A DNA stretch of 39,479 nt, taken from Sphingopyxis soli. Lineage in GTDB: Bacteria > Pseudomonadota > Alphaproteobacteria > Sphingomonadales > Sphingomonadaceae. Positions 26,026-34,241 of this stretch are shown here, one piece after another. The stretch lies in NCBI RefSeq assembly GCF_018682675.1, contig NZ_JAFMTR010000024.1, positions 1 through 39,479 of the forward strand, given 5' to 3'. Each line of letters opens with the position of its first letter. The stretch's first letter is position 1. The translations under genes and the position numbers were made by a program. The notes beneath the pieces are model-generated. The model worked only from the letters and a program-made list of their open reading frames with translations. It ran no database searches and was not told the DNA's origin.

Positions 26026-27339
26026 TCAGGCCGAGGCGAACATGCGTTCGATGTCGCCCGACGTCACCGGACGCCGCGCCTGGCCGATCGCATCCATGCT
26101 GTCGGTCTTCAGTCCGCCCAGATTGTGCCGCGGGCTGACGTCGACGTCCTTGCCGAGTTCGCGCAAGTGCGCGACGGTGCAATTCTCGCGCCCGCCGTTC
26201 AGCGCGAAGGCGTCGAAGCTATATTCGCGCATCACATTGAGGTGCGTGATCTTGTCGATCGTTTCTTTGGGCAGCCCATTGACCGATGCCCAGAGATATT
26301 CGGGAACATTGGGCCATACCGTATCCGAGTGCGGATAGTCGCACTCGTAGCAGACCATGTCCTCGTTCATATATTCGAGGTTCTTCACTCCGAACTGGTC
26401 GTCGATGAAGCAGCAGATAATATGGCGCTTGAACAGGTCCGATGGCCGTTCGCCGCCGAAATCGGTGAAGGTCCATTCGTGATGATGCTCGTGCGTGAAA
26501 TCGGCACGTTCGAGGAAATAGGGAATCCAGCCGATGCCGCCTTCGCTCAGCGCCATGCGCAGGTCGGGGTAGCGCTGCCAGAATTCGGCAAAGGTCCAGT
26601 CGGCGGCCGAGTTGGCGATCGAGATCGGCATCGCGGTGATCCACGCGTCGATCGGGCTTTCGGGTGAAGGATGCATCGCGCGCGCGCCGGTGCCGATATG
26701 GCAGTTGATCACCATCTTGTAGTCACTGCAAGCCTTCCAGAAAGGCTCCCAATATTCATTGTGAATGCTCGGCAGGCCGATGTTCGACGGATTGTCGGAG
26801 AAGCTGACGGCATGAACCCCAAGATCGCGCATCCGCTTCAGTTCGGCGAGCGTGTCGTCCATGTTCCACATCGGGATCAGGCACATCGGAATGAAGCGGC
26901 CGGGTGCGGCGGCGCACCACTCCTGCACATGCCAGTCGTTCCAGGCACGACAGGCAAGCAATGCCTCTTCGGGATCCTTCTGCGCCATGCCGACGAAGGT
27001 GCCACCAGCGAAACTGGGCATCGTCGGGAAGTTGAGCGATGCAAGCACGCCGTTCGCGTTCATATCGTCGACGCGCAGCTTCGGATCGTAAGTGCCGGGG
27101 CGTAGCTGCTCGAACGAGCTCGGTTCCATCCCATATTCGCTGCGCGGCCGGCCGACCACCGCGTTCAGCCCGATCGTCGGAAAGCGCTGGCCGTTCCACA
27201 GCCAGACATCCTTGCCCTTGTCCTGGACGATGCGCGGCGCCCGGTCTTTCTTGCCCTCGGGATAATGGCGGATGAACGCCTCCGGCGGTTCGATCGCGTG
27301 GTCGTCCACACTGATGATGACCATATCGTCCATCCGCAT
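26026..27339 (-). CDS. amidohydrolase family 2 (COG2159) metal-dependent hydrolase
   Basis: A 437-residue TIM-barrel amidohydrolase related to the one at 6879 but longer. Metal segments are SVDDHAIEP (D-x-H in place of H-x-H), NCHIGTG, SEGGIGWIPYFLERAD and YECDYPHSDTVWP. It is the first gene of the leftward module C operon. An AGGAG ribosome site lies about 7 bases upstream. The type co-occurs here with each thiolase-like/DUF35 pair or its regulon, so hydrolytic or decarboxylating C-C cleavage in the same pathway is the best inference. Confidence 0.82.
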   Translation of the reverse strand: MRMDDMVIISVDDHAIEPPEAFIRHYPEGKKDRAPRIVQDKGKDVWLWNGQRFPTIGLNAVVGRPRSEYGMEPSSFEQLRPGTYDPKLRVDDMNANGVLASLNFPTMPSFAGGTFVGMAQKDPEEALLACRAWNDWHVQEWCAAAPGRFIPMCLIPMWNMDDTLAELKRMRDLGVHAVSFSDNPSNIGLPSIHNEYWEPFWKACSDYKMVINCHIGTGARAMHPSPESPIDAWITAMPISIANSAADWTFAEFWQRYPDLRMALSEGGIGWIPYFLERADFTHEHHHEWTFTDFGGERPSDLFKRHIICCFIDDQFGVKNLEYMNEDMVCYECDYPHSDTVWPNVPEYLWASVNGLPKETIDKITHLNVMREYSFDAFALNGGRENCTVAHLRELGKDVDVSPRHNLGGLKTDSMDAIGQARRPVTSGDIERMFASA

Positions 27340-27390
27340 GGCGACTCTCCTCTTCCAGCTGATTTGTTGTTGAACCCATCATCGCCAAAA

Positions 27391-27405
27391 TTGACGATGT
27401 GTCAA
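27391..27405. promoter_or_regulatory. putative second TetR operator, module C divergent promoter
   Basis: TTGACGATGTGTCAA keeps 11 of 15 positions of the palindrome at 17095-17109 and the outer arms TTGAC/GTCAA are intact. It lies 51 bases before the amidohydrolase start and 41 bases before the DUF35 start, where one repressor could control both directions. Confidence 0.6.
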
Positions 27406-27446
27406 CTATTGGTTTATGACCTGGTGTTATAAGTGGGAGAGTCCGA

Positions 27447-27860
27447 ATGACCGCAGAACCGTCGCGCATCTTGCCCGTCATCGACCGCGACAGCGAAGCC
27501 TATTGGACGTGGGGGCGAGAGGGCAGGCTTGCCATCCATCGTTGCGGGGACTGCGGATATTATGTGCACCCGCCAGTGCCGTTCTGCCCGCAATGCGAGA
27601 GCCGCAAAGTCGCGCCCGAAGCGGTGTCGGGGCGCGGGCGCGTCGTCACTTTCACGGTCAATCACAAGGCGTGGGTGCCAAGGCTGCCGGTTCCCTATGT
27701 GCTCGCGCTTGTCGGAATCGACGAGCAGAACGATGTCCGCATCCCCTGCAATATTGTCGATTGTGCCCCTGAGGACGTGACGTTCGGCATGGCTGTCGAA
27801 GCCGTTTTCGAACCGTCCGGTGATTTGTGGATCCCGCTTTTTCGGCCGGTCCAATCATGA
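27447..27860 (+). CDS. DUF35 zinc-ribbon/OB-fold protein (module C)
   Basis: A 137-residue DUF35 protein with helix DRDSEAYWTWGREGRL, zinc ribbon CGDC and CPQC with HPP between (about residues 32-51), and OB-fold GRGRVVTFTVNHKAW. It closely parallels the module B copy at 19327 in length, signature and gene order. It overlaps the following thiolase-like gene by ATGA. The ribosome site GGGAG lies about 9 bases ahead of the ATG. Confidence 0.85.
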   Translation: MTAEPSRILPVIDRDSEAYWTWGREGRLAIHRCGDCGYYVHPPVPFCPQCESRKVAPEAVSGRGRVVTFTVNHKAWVPRLPVPYVLALVGIDEQNDVRIPCNIVDCAPEDVTFGMAVEAVFEPSGDLWIPLFRPVQS

Positions 27861-29041
27861 TCCGTTTCGCCGAAAAGAATACCGCGATCACCGGCGTCGG
27901 CATGTCCGACGTCTCGCGCGGCGCGACCGGTTCGGCGCTTGCGCTGACCGTCGACGCGGCGATCGAGGCCATTGCCGATGCGGGCCTGACACGCGCCGAT
28001 ATCGACGGCATCGCGACCTGGCCCGGCGAGCGCGCGGACGGCTCGGGTTTCTCGCCGGTCGGCTGCGCGGCGTTGCAGGACGCGTTGCGGCTGGAGGTGA
28101 ACTGGTATGGGGGTGGTGGTGAAGCACCCGGCCAATATGGTGCGGTATTCAACGCGATCGGTGCGATCGCGGCGGGGCTGTGTCGCAATGTACTGATCTT
28201 TCGAACGATGTACGAAGCGACCGCGCGCAAAACCGCTTATGCCAACTCGTTGCTCCGCGAAGGGCAGCGGCAGGCTGGGCCTTTTTCGTGGTACGCGCCC
28301 TATTACACCTACGCCGCGGCGCTGCAGCAGGCGCTGTTCTTCAACCTTTATGTCCACAAGAGCGGGATCACTCCCGAACAGGTCGGGCAGATCGCGGTCA
28401 ACCAGCGCCGCAATGCCGCGCTCAATCCCAAGGCAATCTACAAAACGCCGATCAGCCTCGACGATTATCTCGCTTCGCCGATCATCGCGACGCCGCTGCG
28501 CTTGTACGATTGCGACGTGCCGATCGACGGCGCCGCGGCGATCATCGTGTCGCGCATGGATGTAGCGCGTGATTTGCGGAACCCGCCGATCCGGATCGAG
28601 GCGATCGGCTCGTCGATGCGTTACCGGAACAGCTGGACACAGCTCGCCGAGCTCGACACGCAGGCGCAGCCCAGGGTCGCAGAAATGATGTGGGGTCGCA
28701 CCGACCTCAAACCCGCCGACGTCGACATCGCACAGCTCTACGATGGCTTCAGCTTCCATACGATCAACTGGCTCGAAAATTTCGGCTTTTGCGAACGCTA
28801 TGGCGCCAAGGATTTCATCGAAGGCGGGAGGCGGATCGCGCTCGATGGCGACCTGCCGGTAAATACCGGCGGCGGCGCGCTGTCGGGCGGTCGGCTTCAT
28901 GCCTATGGTGCGGTCCACGAAGCCTGCACCCAGCTCTGGGGCCGGGCAGGGGCGAGGCAGGTGAAGGGCGACCCCCGCATCTGTGCGACCTCCACTTCGG
29001 GCGGCCCGCTCGCGGGTGCGATGCTGCTGGTCCGCGACTAG
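27857..29041 (+). CDS. thiolase-like protein, Ltp2 type (module C)
   Basis: A 394-residue paralogue of the module B protein. Shared segments include NTAITGVGMSDVSRG, the DGIATWPG turn, LYDCDVPIDGAAAIIVS, YDGFS (from Tyr295), GFCERYGAKDF and VNTGGGALSGGRLHAYG. The nucleophile region GGGGEAPGQYGAVF has no cysteine, so classical thiolysis is unlikely. It should form a complex with the DUF35 protein encoded just upstream. Its stop codon shares CTAG with the stop of the convergent amidohydrolase gene. Confidence 0.8.
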   Translation: MIRFAEKNTAITGVGMSDVSRGATGSALALTVDAAIEAIADAGLTRADIDGIATWPGERADGSGFSPVGCAALQDALRLEVNWYGGGGEAPGQYGAVFNAIGAIAAGLCRNVLIFRTMYEATARKTAYANSLLREGQRQAGPFSWYAPYYTYAAALQQALFFNLYVHKSGITPEQVGQIAVNQRRNAALNPKAIYKTPISLDDYLASPIIATPLRLYDCDVPIDGAAAIIVSRMDVARDLRNPPIRIEAIGSSMRYRNSWTQLAELDTQAQPRVAEMMWGRTDLKPADVDIAQLYDGFSFHTINWLENFGFCERYGAKDFIEGGRRIALDGDLPVNTGGGALSGGRLHAYGAVHEACTQLWGRAGARQVKGDPRICATSTSGGPLAGAMLLVRD

Positions 29042-30372
29042 GTCTGCCAGACGATCTCGCCGCCGATCAGCGTCAGCGCTACGGCGCCGAGCGCGTCGCC
29101 ATCGGCGGGCCAAGCGTACAGCATCAGGTCCGCCGGCGCCCCGACCGCGAGCGGTCCCTGATATAGCGCCAGCGCTTCCGCCCTGTCGACCGCTTCGCCG
29201 CCCCCGATCACATCACCGCCCCGCGTCCGCCGGTCGGTGGCCGCGCGCAGGGCCACCCAGGGATTCGCATCGCCGTAAGGTGCATCCGACCCCCCGAGCA
29301 CCCGCACCCCGCCCCGCGCCAGCGAGCCTAGCCGATAGAGGTCGCCCAGCATATCGACGTCCATCTGGGCTCGATAGCGATCCCCGCGATCATGGATAAA
29401 ATTGGGCTGCGTCACCACCGTCAGCCCCGCCGCTGCGATGTCGCGGATCAGGCTCGCCGCTATCACCCCGCCATGCTCGATCCGGTCGCCGGGTTTCGCG
29501 CCGCCTGCAACCTCCAGCGCCGCCAGATAGAAGACCAGTTCACCCAGCGTCACGCAATGCGCCGCGACATTCCGCGCCAGCGCCCGCGCCGCCAAAATCC
29601 GCGCCGCCACCGCCTCGACCGGCGGCAGCTCATTCTCGTCGAGCAGCAGCTTTACGGGCCCAAGGGCATAGCCGTCGCCCACGGGCAAAGCCTCGGTTCC
29701 CATCATCACCAGCCGCTGTGGCATCGCCCCCGACAGCAGTGCCGCCTCGGCCGCGCCGTTCGAAGCCCCGGCATCGGTCACGCCGGTCACACCCCATTTG
29801 GCGAACTTTTCTCCCAGCGCCGCCAGCGAAGGCGGCGCGGCGCCGATCCGGTCGCGCAGCCACGCATCGCCGCGCCAGATCCGTCCATTGGGCCGTTCGT
29901 CCGCCCCAAGCTCGACACATGCGGGAAAGGGGGCTTCTCCGAGCAGCGCCACCCCCGCGCTGTTGAGCAGCCAATAGCCGCCTGTGCGATCCTGCACCCG
30001 CAGCGGCCGGTCAGGTAGCCAGTGGTCGAGCGTTGCGCGGTCGGGCAACCCGGCCACCCGCTCGTCATAGCCGATCGCGCGCACCCAAGTCCCCGGTGCG
30101 CCGGCACCCGCACGCAGCCGGGCGATCACCGCATCGACGCTGCGGCAATCGGTCAAATCGACCGACTCCATCCGTGCCGCGGTCGCCAGCAAATGCAGAT
30201 GGTGATCGTGCAACCCGCCGCCGAGCGTCAACCCGCGCGCATCATATTCGGGGCCATGCCCGGCCACCGCCGGGCCCATGGCGGCGATGCGCCCGTCGCG
30301 GACCCCTGCCGCGAGCGGCGCGCCGTCGCCTCCGCGTGCGTTACGGATGATCAGGTCGAAATTTTCGCTCAC
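29038..30372 (-). CDS. amidohydrolase family 3 (YtcJ-like) metal-dependent hydrolase
   Basis: The 444 residues from a GTG start give a complete amidohydrolase: small beta domain (ENFDLIIRNARGGDG), metal motif GLHDHHLHLL, a late GSDAPYGDANP with the metal-binding Asp, and a C-terminal beta return (LGAVALTLIGGEIVWQT). It belongs to the family-3 group, unlike the two family-2 amidohydrolases of the window. The GTG at 30372 overlaps the stop of the upstream CoA-transferase (GTGA), which decides the start; a longer upstream frame would run into that gene. Reaction unknown; ring opening of a cyclic amide, lactone or enol is possible. Confidence 0.78.
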   Translation of the reverse strand: MSENFDLIIRNARGGDGAPLAAGVRDGRIAAMGPAVAGHGPEYDARGLTLGGGLHDHHLHLLATAARMESVDLTDCRSVDAVIARLRAGAGAPGTWVRAIGYDERVAGLPDRATLDHWLPDRPLRVQDRTGGYWLLNSAGVALLGEAPFPACVELGADERPNGRIWRGDAWLRDRIGAAPPSLAALGEKFAKWGVTGVTDAGASNGAAEAALLSGAMPQRLVMMGTEALPVGDGYALGPVKLLLDENELPPVEAVAARILAARALARNVAAHCVTLGELVFYLAALEVAGGAKPGDRIEHGGVIAASLIRDIAAAGLTVVTQPNFIHDRGDRYRAQMDVDMLGDLYRLGSLARGGVRVLGGSDAPYGDANPWVALRAATDRRTRGGDVIGGGEAVDRAEALALYQGPLAVGAPADLMLYAWPADGDALGAVALTLIGGEIVWQT

Positions 30373-31334
30373 GTCATCGCTTTTGCGAAAGTCGCCGCGG
30401 TCCTTGCAAGCGATACGTCGATCACCCCGCCTCGCTGCCCCGCCAGCGCCTCGAGCGCCAGCGTCGCTGCGGTCAATCCCGTCAGCGGATCGGCGAGGGC
30501 ATCGCCGACAAACTGCGGTCGCTCCTCGGTCCAACGCACCAGTCCGCCCGCCGCAGCGCAATCGTCGCCGAACCCCACCCGCATCGCCGCCTCGCCACGC
30601 CAGCCATGCGCGGTGATCGCGATCCACAACAGGTCGGGATTGATGCGAAACAGACGCTCTTCATCGAGCCCCAGCCGCGCCAGCGCATGCGGCCGCGCCG
30701 ACGTGATCAGCACCCGCGCCTGGCCGATCATCGAGCGCAATTCGGCGCCGTCGATTTCGGCCGACACGCGCCGTTTGGCCCCATTCAGGCGCGCATCGAG
30801 CTGCGGCGTATGCAGCCGTGTCGGGTCGGGCCGCCCGTCGCTCTCGACCTTGACCACCGTATGCCCCGCCGCTGCGAGCAGCGCCCCGCAATATGGACCC
30901 GCCCATAGTGCCGACAGGTCGAGCACGATCCCGTCCTTCGCCGCGCAGTTCCCGAGCTCGGACGGGTCCAGCGGCGAGGCTTCGCCGACCCGTGCCACCG
31001 GCAAATGCAGTTCCACCGCCGCCGTCACCATCGCATCCGCCGTACGCCCCCCGGCCGCTGCTAGGATCGCCTGCCACGGTTCGTCGTCGAGTGCCGCGCC
31101 CGTCCACGCCGGCACCAGTTCGCGATCCTCCGCGCGGGCCAGCGACACCGCCATCCAGCCCTCGCTGCACATCACCATCCGGCAGTGGCGGTTCGGCGAC
31201 CACTCGCCCGGCGCGGCGAGCGTCAGATCATCGTGCCGTGACAGCGCGCGGCGCGGGTCGAAGTCGATGCGCCTGCCCGATGCGGCGACCAACCGCTCGC
31301 CCGCCGCCGCCACCGCGTCGAGCAGCGCAGTCAT
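30369..31334 (-). CDS. CoA-transferase family III protein with apparently permuted order
   Basis: The 321-residue protein has the CaiB parts in swapped order. Residues 55-120 (MCSEGWMAVSLARAEDRELV, then ELHLPVARVGEA) resemble the C-terminal small domain of CaiB proteins. Residues 135-315 resemble the N-terminal Rossmann part (IVLDLSALWAGPYCGALLAA, VVKVES), the catalytic Asp282 (GDALADPLTGLTA) and GGVIDVSLARTAA, at which point the protein stops. Catalysis looks possible. It may instead be a two-domain enzyme cut at both ends. It overlaps its neighbours by ATGA and GTGA, so it is expressed tightly with the permuted hydratase. Confidence 0.72.
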   Translation of the reverse strand: MTALLDAVAAAGERLVAASGRRIDFDPRRALSRHDDLTLAAPGEWSPNRHCRMVMCSEGWMAVSLARAEDRELVPAWTGAALDDEPWQAILAAAGGRTADAMVTAAVELHLPVARVGEASPLDPSELGNCAAKDGIVLDLSALWAGPYCGALLAAAGHTVVKVESDGRPDPTRLHTPQLDARLNGAKRRVSAEIDGAELRSMIGQARVLITSARPHALARLGLDEERLFRINPDLLWIAITAHGWRGEAAMRVGFGDDCAAAGGLVRWTEERPQFVGDALADPLTGLTAATLALEALAGQRGGVIDVSLARTAATFAKAMT

Positions 31335-32323
31335 GCGCCGCCCTCGACCGCATGCACCAGCCCCCAATTATGCGCCTGCGCCGCGCCGACGCGCTTGCCC
31401 GAAAGCAGCATCCACAGCGTCCGGTGCCGTCCGATCGCCCGCGTTACCGTCGCTGTGCCGCCCGCACCCGGGATCAGCCCCATCGAAAGCTCGGGCAGCT
31501 GGAACCATGCATCTGATGTCGCGATCCGCCGATGCGCGGCCGCGGCGACCTCGATCCCCGAGCCGATGCAGGCGCCGTGCAGCAAGACGGTCGCGCGGTC
31601 GCCGAGCGCGTCGAGCGCGCGAGCGCAGCTGTGCAGTGTCCGCACGGCATGGGCCTCGGCCAGATCGCGCGCGGTACCGAATTCGGGCAGCGCGCCGCCG
31701 GTCGAGAAGCATTTTCCGGCGCCGCGCAGGATGAGCTCGGGCCGGGTGGGGTCGTCGAGGGCGTTGGCGAGCGCCTCATACAGTGCGTCGCGCATCGTCG
31801 CCGTCATCGCGTTGCGATCGCCGGGATCGTTGAGCGTCAGGGTGATCCGGTTGCCGATGCGTTCGATCAGGACCGGCGCAGGCGGGACCGGTGCGCCCGC
31901 ATCGATTTTCGCCGCTGCGTGCCAGCGCGCAAATTCGCCACCGCCGAGCAGTGAGGAATAGGCGAGGGATTCCACCGCGAGTGCATCGGCCATCGTCAGC
32001 TTTTCTGTCAGCCGCAAAACCTCCGCGGCGATTGTCGCCGCCAGCGGGTTGGCCGAGACCGCCGCGCCCAATCGCTCGACGCCGGCATCAAGATCGCGCG
32101 CGCCTAGCGAAACCCACGGCCGGGGGGCGCCGGCCGCCGACGTCAACAGCAGATCGAAATCGTCCGTGCAAGTGTCCGGGAGGCTGCCCGCGCGATCGAT
32201 CCCGATCACCACCGCCTGGATCGGAGGTGTCGGCCGGCGCCAGGCCGCCGCATCGACCAGCCACAGAGGATGTCCGCCCGGTGCGGAGAAGCGGTCGGCA
32301 TCGAGATGGTCGGGCCCGGTCAT
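31331..32323 (-). CDS. enoyl-CoA hydratase/isomerase family protein with apparently permuted tail
   Basis: The crotonase core lies at residues 150-330 and keeps both oxyanion segments (GKCFSTGGALPEFG and GACIGSGIEV) and both hydratase glutamates (Glu258 and Glu278 in LPELSMGLIPGAGGT), so hydration of an enoyl-CoA is likely. The core stops right after GAAQAHNWGLVHAVEGGA and lacks the C-terminal helices. A segment with that character stands near the N-terminus (residues 88-137, ANPLAATIAAEVLRL and ALAVESLAYSSLLGGGEFAR). The first 85 residues (VVIGIDRAGSLPD) are unassigned. It starts 9 bases after the acyl-CoA synthetase. Confidence 0.75.
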   Translation of the reverse strand: MTGPDHLDADRFSAPGGHPLWLVDAAAWRRPTPPIQAVVIGIDRAGSLPDTCTDDFDLLLTSAAGAPRPWVSLGARDLDAGVERLGAAVSANPLAATIAAEVLRLTEKLTMADALAVESLAYSSLLGGGEFARWHAAAKIDAGAPVPPAPVLIERIGNRITLTLNDPGDRNAMTATMRDALYEALANALDDPTRPELILRGAGKCFSTGGALPEFGTARDLAEAHAVRTLHSCARALDALGDRATVLLHGACIGSGIEVAAAAHRRIATSDAWFQLPELSMGLIPGAGGTATVTRAIGRHRTLWMLLSGKRVGAAQAHNWGLVHAVEGGA

Positions 32324-32332
32324 CGCGCCTTC

Positions 32333-33838
32333 CTATCCGGCGCAGGCCTCCGCCGCCAGTTCGGCCTTGAGGACCCGGCGCAACAGCTTGCCGGTCTCGT
32401 TATAGGGCAGGGCGTCGCGCACGAACCATTGTTCGGGCGTCTTGGTCGAGCGCAGTTTAGCGCGTATCGCGGCCGCCATCGCCACCGTATCGGGTTGGCC
32501 CGACTTTGAGACGATCACCGCCACCACCTTTTCGCCCCATTGGACGCAGGGGATGCCGAGTACGGCGCAATCGGCGATATCGTCGAAGCTGCGCAGCACA
32601 TCCTCGATTTCGCCCGGCGAGATATTCTCGCCGCCGCGGACGATGACATCGTCGAGCCGGCCCTCGACGAACAGATAGCCGCCCTCGTCGAGCCAGCCGG
32701 CGTCGCTGGTCGCGAACCAGCCGTCGTCGGCGATCGCCTTTTTGTGCAGATACTCGCCCGAAACCTGCTCGCCGCGGACATGGATCTCGCCCTGTTCGCC
32801 GGGCGCGCACGGGCTGCCGTCCTCGCGCCGGATCTCGAGCTCGATGCTCGGAAGCGGCTGGCCGACCGACGCGATCCGGCGGCGAACGGCCGGGTCGTCC
32901 GAGGCGAAGGCGGCGCGATGATCCTCGGCGCCGAGCAGCGCAATCGTCGAACTGGTTTCGGTAAGGCCATAAGCATTGACGAAGGCCACATGCGGCAACT
33001 TCGCCAGCGCGCGCGCGATCACCGGTTCGGGCATCTTGCCGCCACCATAGGAGAGCGCGCGCAGCGCGGGCAGCGTTTCGCCGGTCCGTTCCATTACGTC
33101 GAGGATACGGTCGAGCATTGTCGGCACGACCATCGCATGGGTGATCGCTTCCGCGGCGCAGGTCGCGACCCAATCTTCCGCAGTGAACGCGGGCAGATAG
33201 ACGATCCGCCGCCCGCCATAGGCCGCGGTCAATATCGCCGAGATTCCCGCGATATGATAGGAGGGGACGCTAATCAGCGCCGCTTCTTCTTCGCCCGCGC
33301 CCAGAAACTCCACCGTCGACATGACATAGGATGTCAGATTGGCGTGACGCAGCACCGCGGCCTTCGGGTCGCCCGTCGTGCCGCTGGTAAACAGCAGGAC
33401 GGCAATTTCGTTCCCGGCTTCCGGCAGGTCGATTTTTTCGGGCGGCGCCCCGGCCATGAATTCGGCCTCGAAATCGCTCCGGGCGATGAGGGTGACGCCG
33501 TCGGTTGGCGCGATGCGTGGCAGCATGTCGTCGTCGACGATCAGCGTCGATGGCGCGCTTCGGGCGACGAGCTTGTTGAGGTCGTCGTCCGCGAGGCGGT
33601 AATTGAGCGGAATAAAAGGCGTCCCGGCCATACCGCAGGCGAAGAGCAGCACGGGCAGCGCTGTGCCGTTCATCCCCAGAAAGGCGGTGTTCGCCTTTCC
33701 TTGCGCTGCGAGCCATGCTGCGACGCAACTGGCGCGGGCGCGATAGGACGCGAAATCATCACCTTCCTCGCCGCCGCCGAGCGCAGGGCGATCGGGACAG
33801 GCATCGGCGGCAATATCGAGGAGCAGCGGCGTCCGCAT
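32333..33838 (-). CDS. acyl-CoA synthetase (AMP-binding, class I adenylate-forming)
   Basis: A 501-residue adenylating enzyme: P-loop-like TSGTTGDPKA (151-160), AYGLTETSSTIALLG (A5), a TSDAGWLDEGGYLFVEGR (A7-A8 hinge) and a C-terminal YNETGKLLRRVLK with the catalytic Lys. It makes an acyl-CoA from a carboxylic acid, ATP and CoA. It lies 5 bases downstream of the small 102-residue gene and 9 bases before the hydratase gene, one operon. It differs clearly from the synthetase at 34286, so the two probably prefer different acids. Confidence 0.9.
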   Translation of the reverse strand: MRTPLLLDIAADACPDRPALGGGEEGDDFASYRARASCVAAWLAAQGKANTAFLGMNGTALPVLLFACGMAGTPFIPLNYRLADDDLNKLVARSAPSTLIVDDDMLPRIAPTDGVTLIARSDFEAEFMAGAPPEKIDLPEAGNEIAVLLFTSGTTGDPKAAVLRHANLTSYVMSTVEFLGAGEEEAALISVPSYHIAGISAILTAAYGGRRIVYLPAFTAEDWVATCAAEAITHAMVVPTMLDRILDVMERTGETLPALRALSYGGGKMPEPVIARALAKLPHVAFVNAYGLTETSSTIALLGAEDHRAAFASDDPAVRRRIASVGQPLPSIELEIRREDGSPCAPGEQGEIHVRGEQVSGEYLHKKAIADDGWFATSDAGWLDEGGYLFVEGRLDDVIVRGGENISPGEIEDVLRSFDDIADCAVLGIPCVQWGEKVVAVIVSKSGQPDTVAMAAAIRAKLRSTKTPEQWFVRDALPYNETGKLLRRVLKAELAAEACAG

Positions 33839-33843
33839 CGATA

Positions 33844-34152
33844 TCAGTCCGAGGCCGGCAGCGGCTTGGCACCCTTGATCGCCATCGCGACCCCGTTGAA
33901 GGCGAGCGAGCCCGCACCGGCCTTGGCGCCGAGGACTTCGAGTCCGCTTGCTTCATCGACATAGCGTTTTCCGATCACGACGCCGTCCGCGAACGCCGGG
34001 TCGATCGCGCCGGTCGGTGCCTTCATATCGTCGATAGGGACGACCGCGACGCCGCCGCACTGCAGTTCACCGGCACTGCTCGGCGGGCGGACCACTACAA
34101 GTTGCGCATCGCACACCGCGCTCTTCCATCGCGATCCCGGTCTCAAGTCCAT
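33844..34152 (-). CDS. small conserved protein of unknown function (102 aa)
   Basis: I do not know a function for it. The visible pattern is RWKSAVCDAQLVVVRPP followed by ELQCGGVAVVPID, two cysteines in a short beta-rich stretch, then a DGVVIGKRYVDEASGLEVLGAKAG hairpin. I have the impression that similar small proteins with a W-x-S-x-x-C and a CGG motif occur beside acyl-CoA synthetases; this needs a database check. Cys19 and the CGG cysteine could bind a metal or act as a redox pair. It heads the leftward module D operon and faces the other acyl-CoA synthetase across an operator. The ribosome site AAGGA lies about 9 bases upstream. Confidence 0.65.
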   Translation of the reverse strand: MDLRPGSRWKSAVCDAQLVVVRPPSSAGELQCGGVAVVPIDDMKAPTGAIDPAFADGVVIGKRYVDEASGLEVLGAKAGAGSLAFNGVAMAIKGAKPLPASD

Positions 34153-34241
34153 CCTCTTCCATCCTTTCCCGTCGCCGTTCGGATCCGGCCACCTGTCGCT
34201 TTCCCGACATCAATAAGTCAATCGACAAAGAAAGTAAACGT

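Noticed and set aside
30022..31734. A 570-codon plus-strand frame opposite module D
   Set aside because: It is very rich in Arg, Ser, Pro and Ala with no domain; the minus strand holds three motif-supported genes with overlapping starts and stops.
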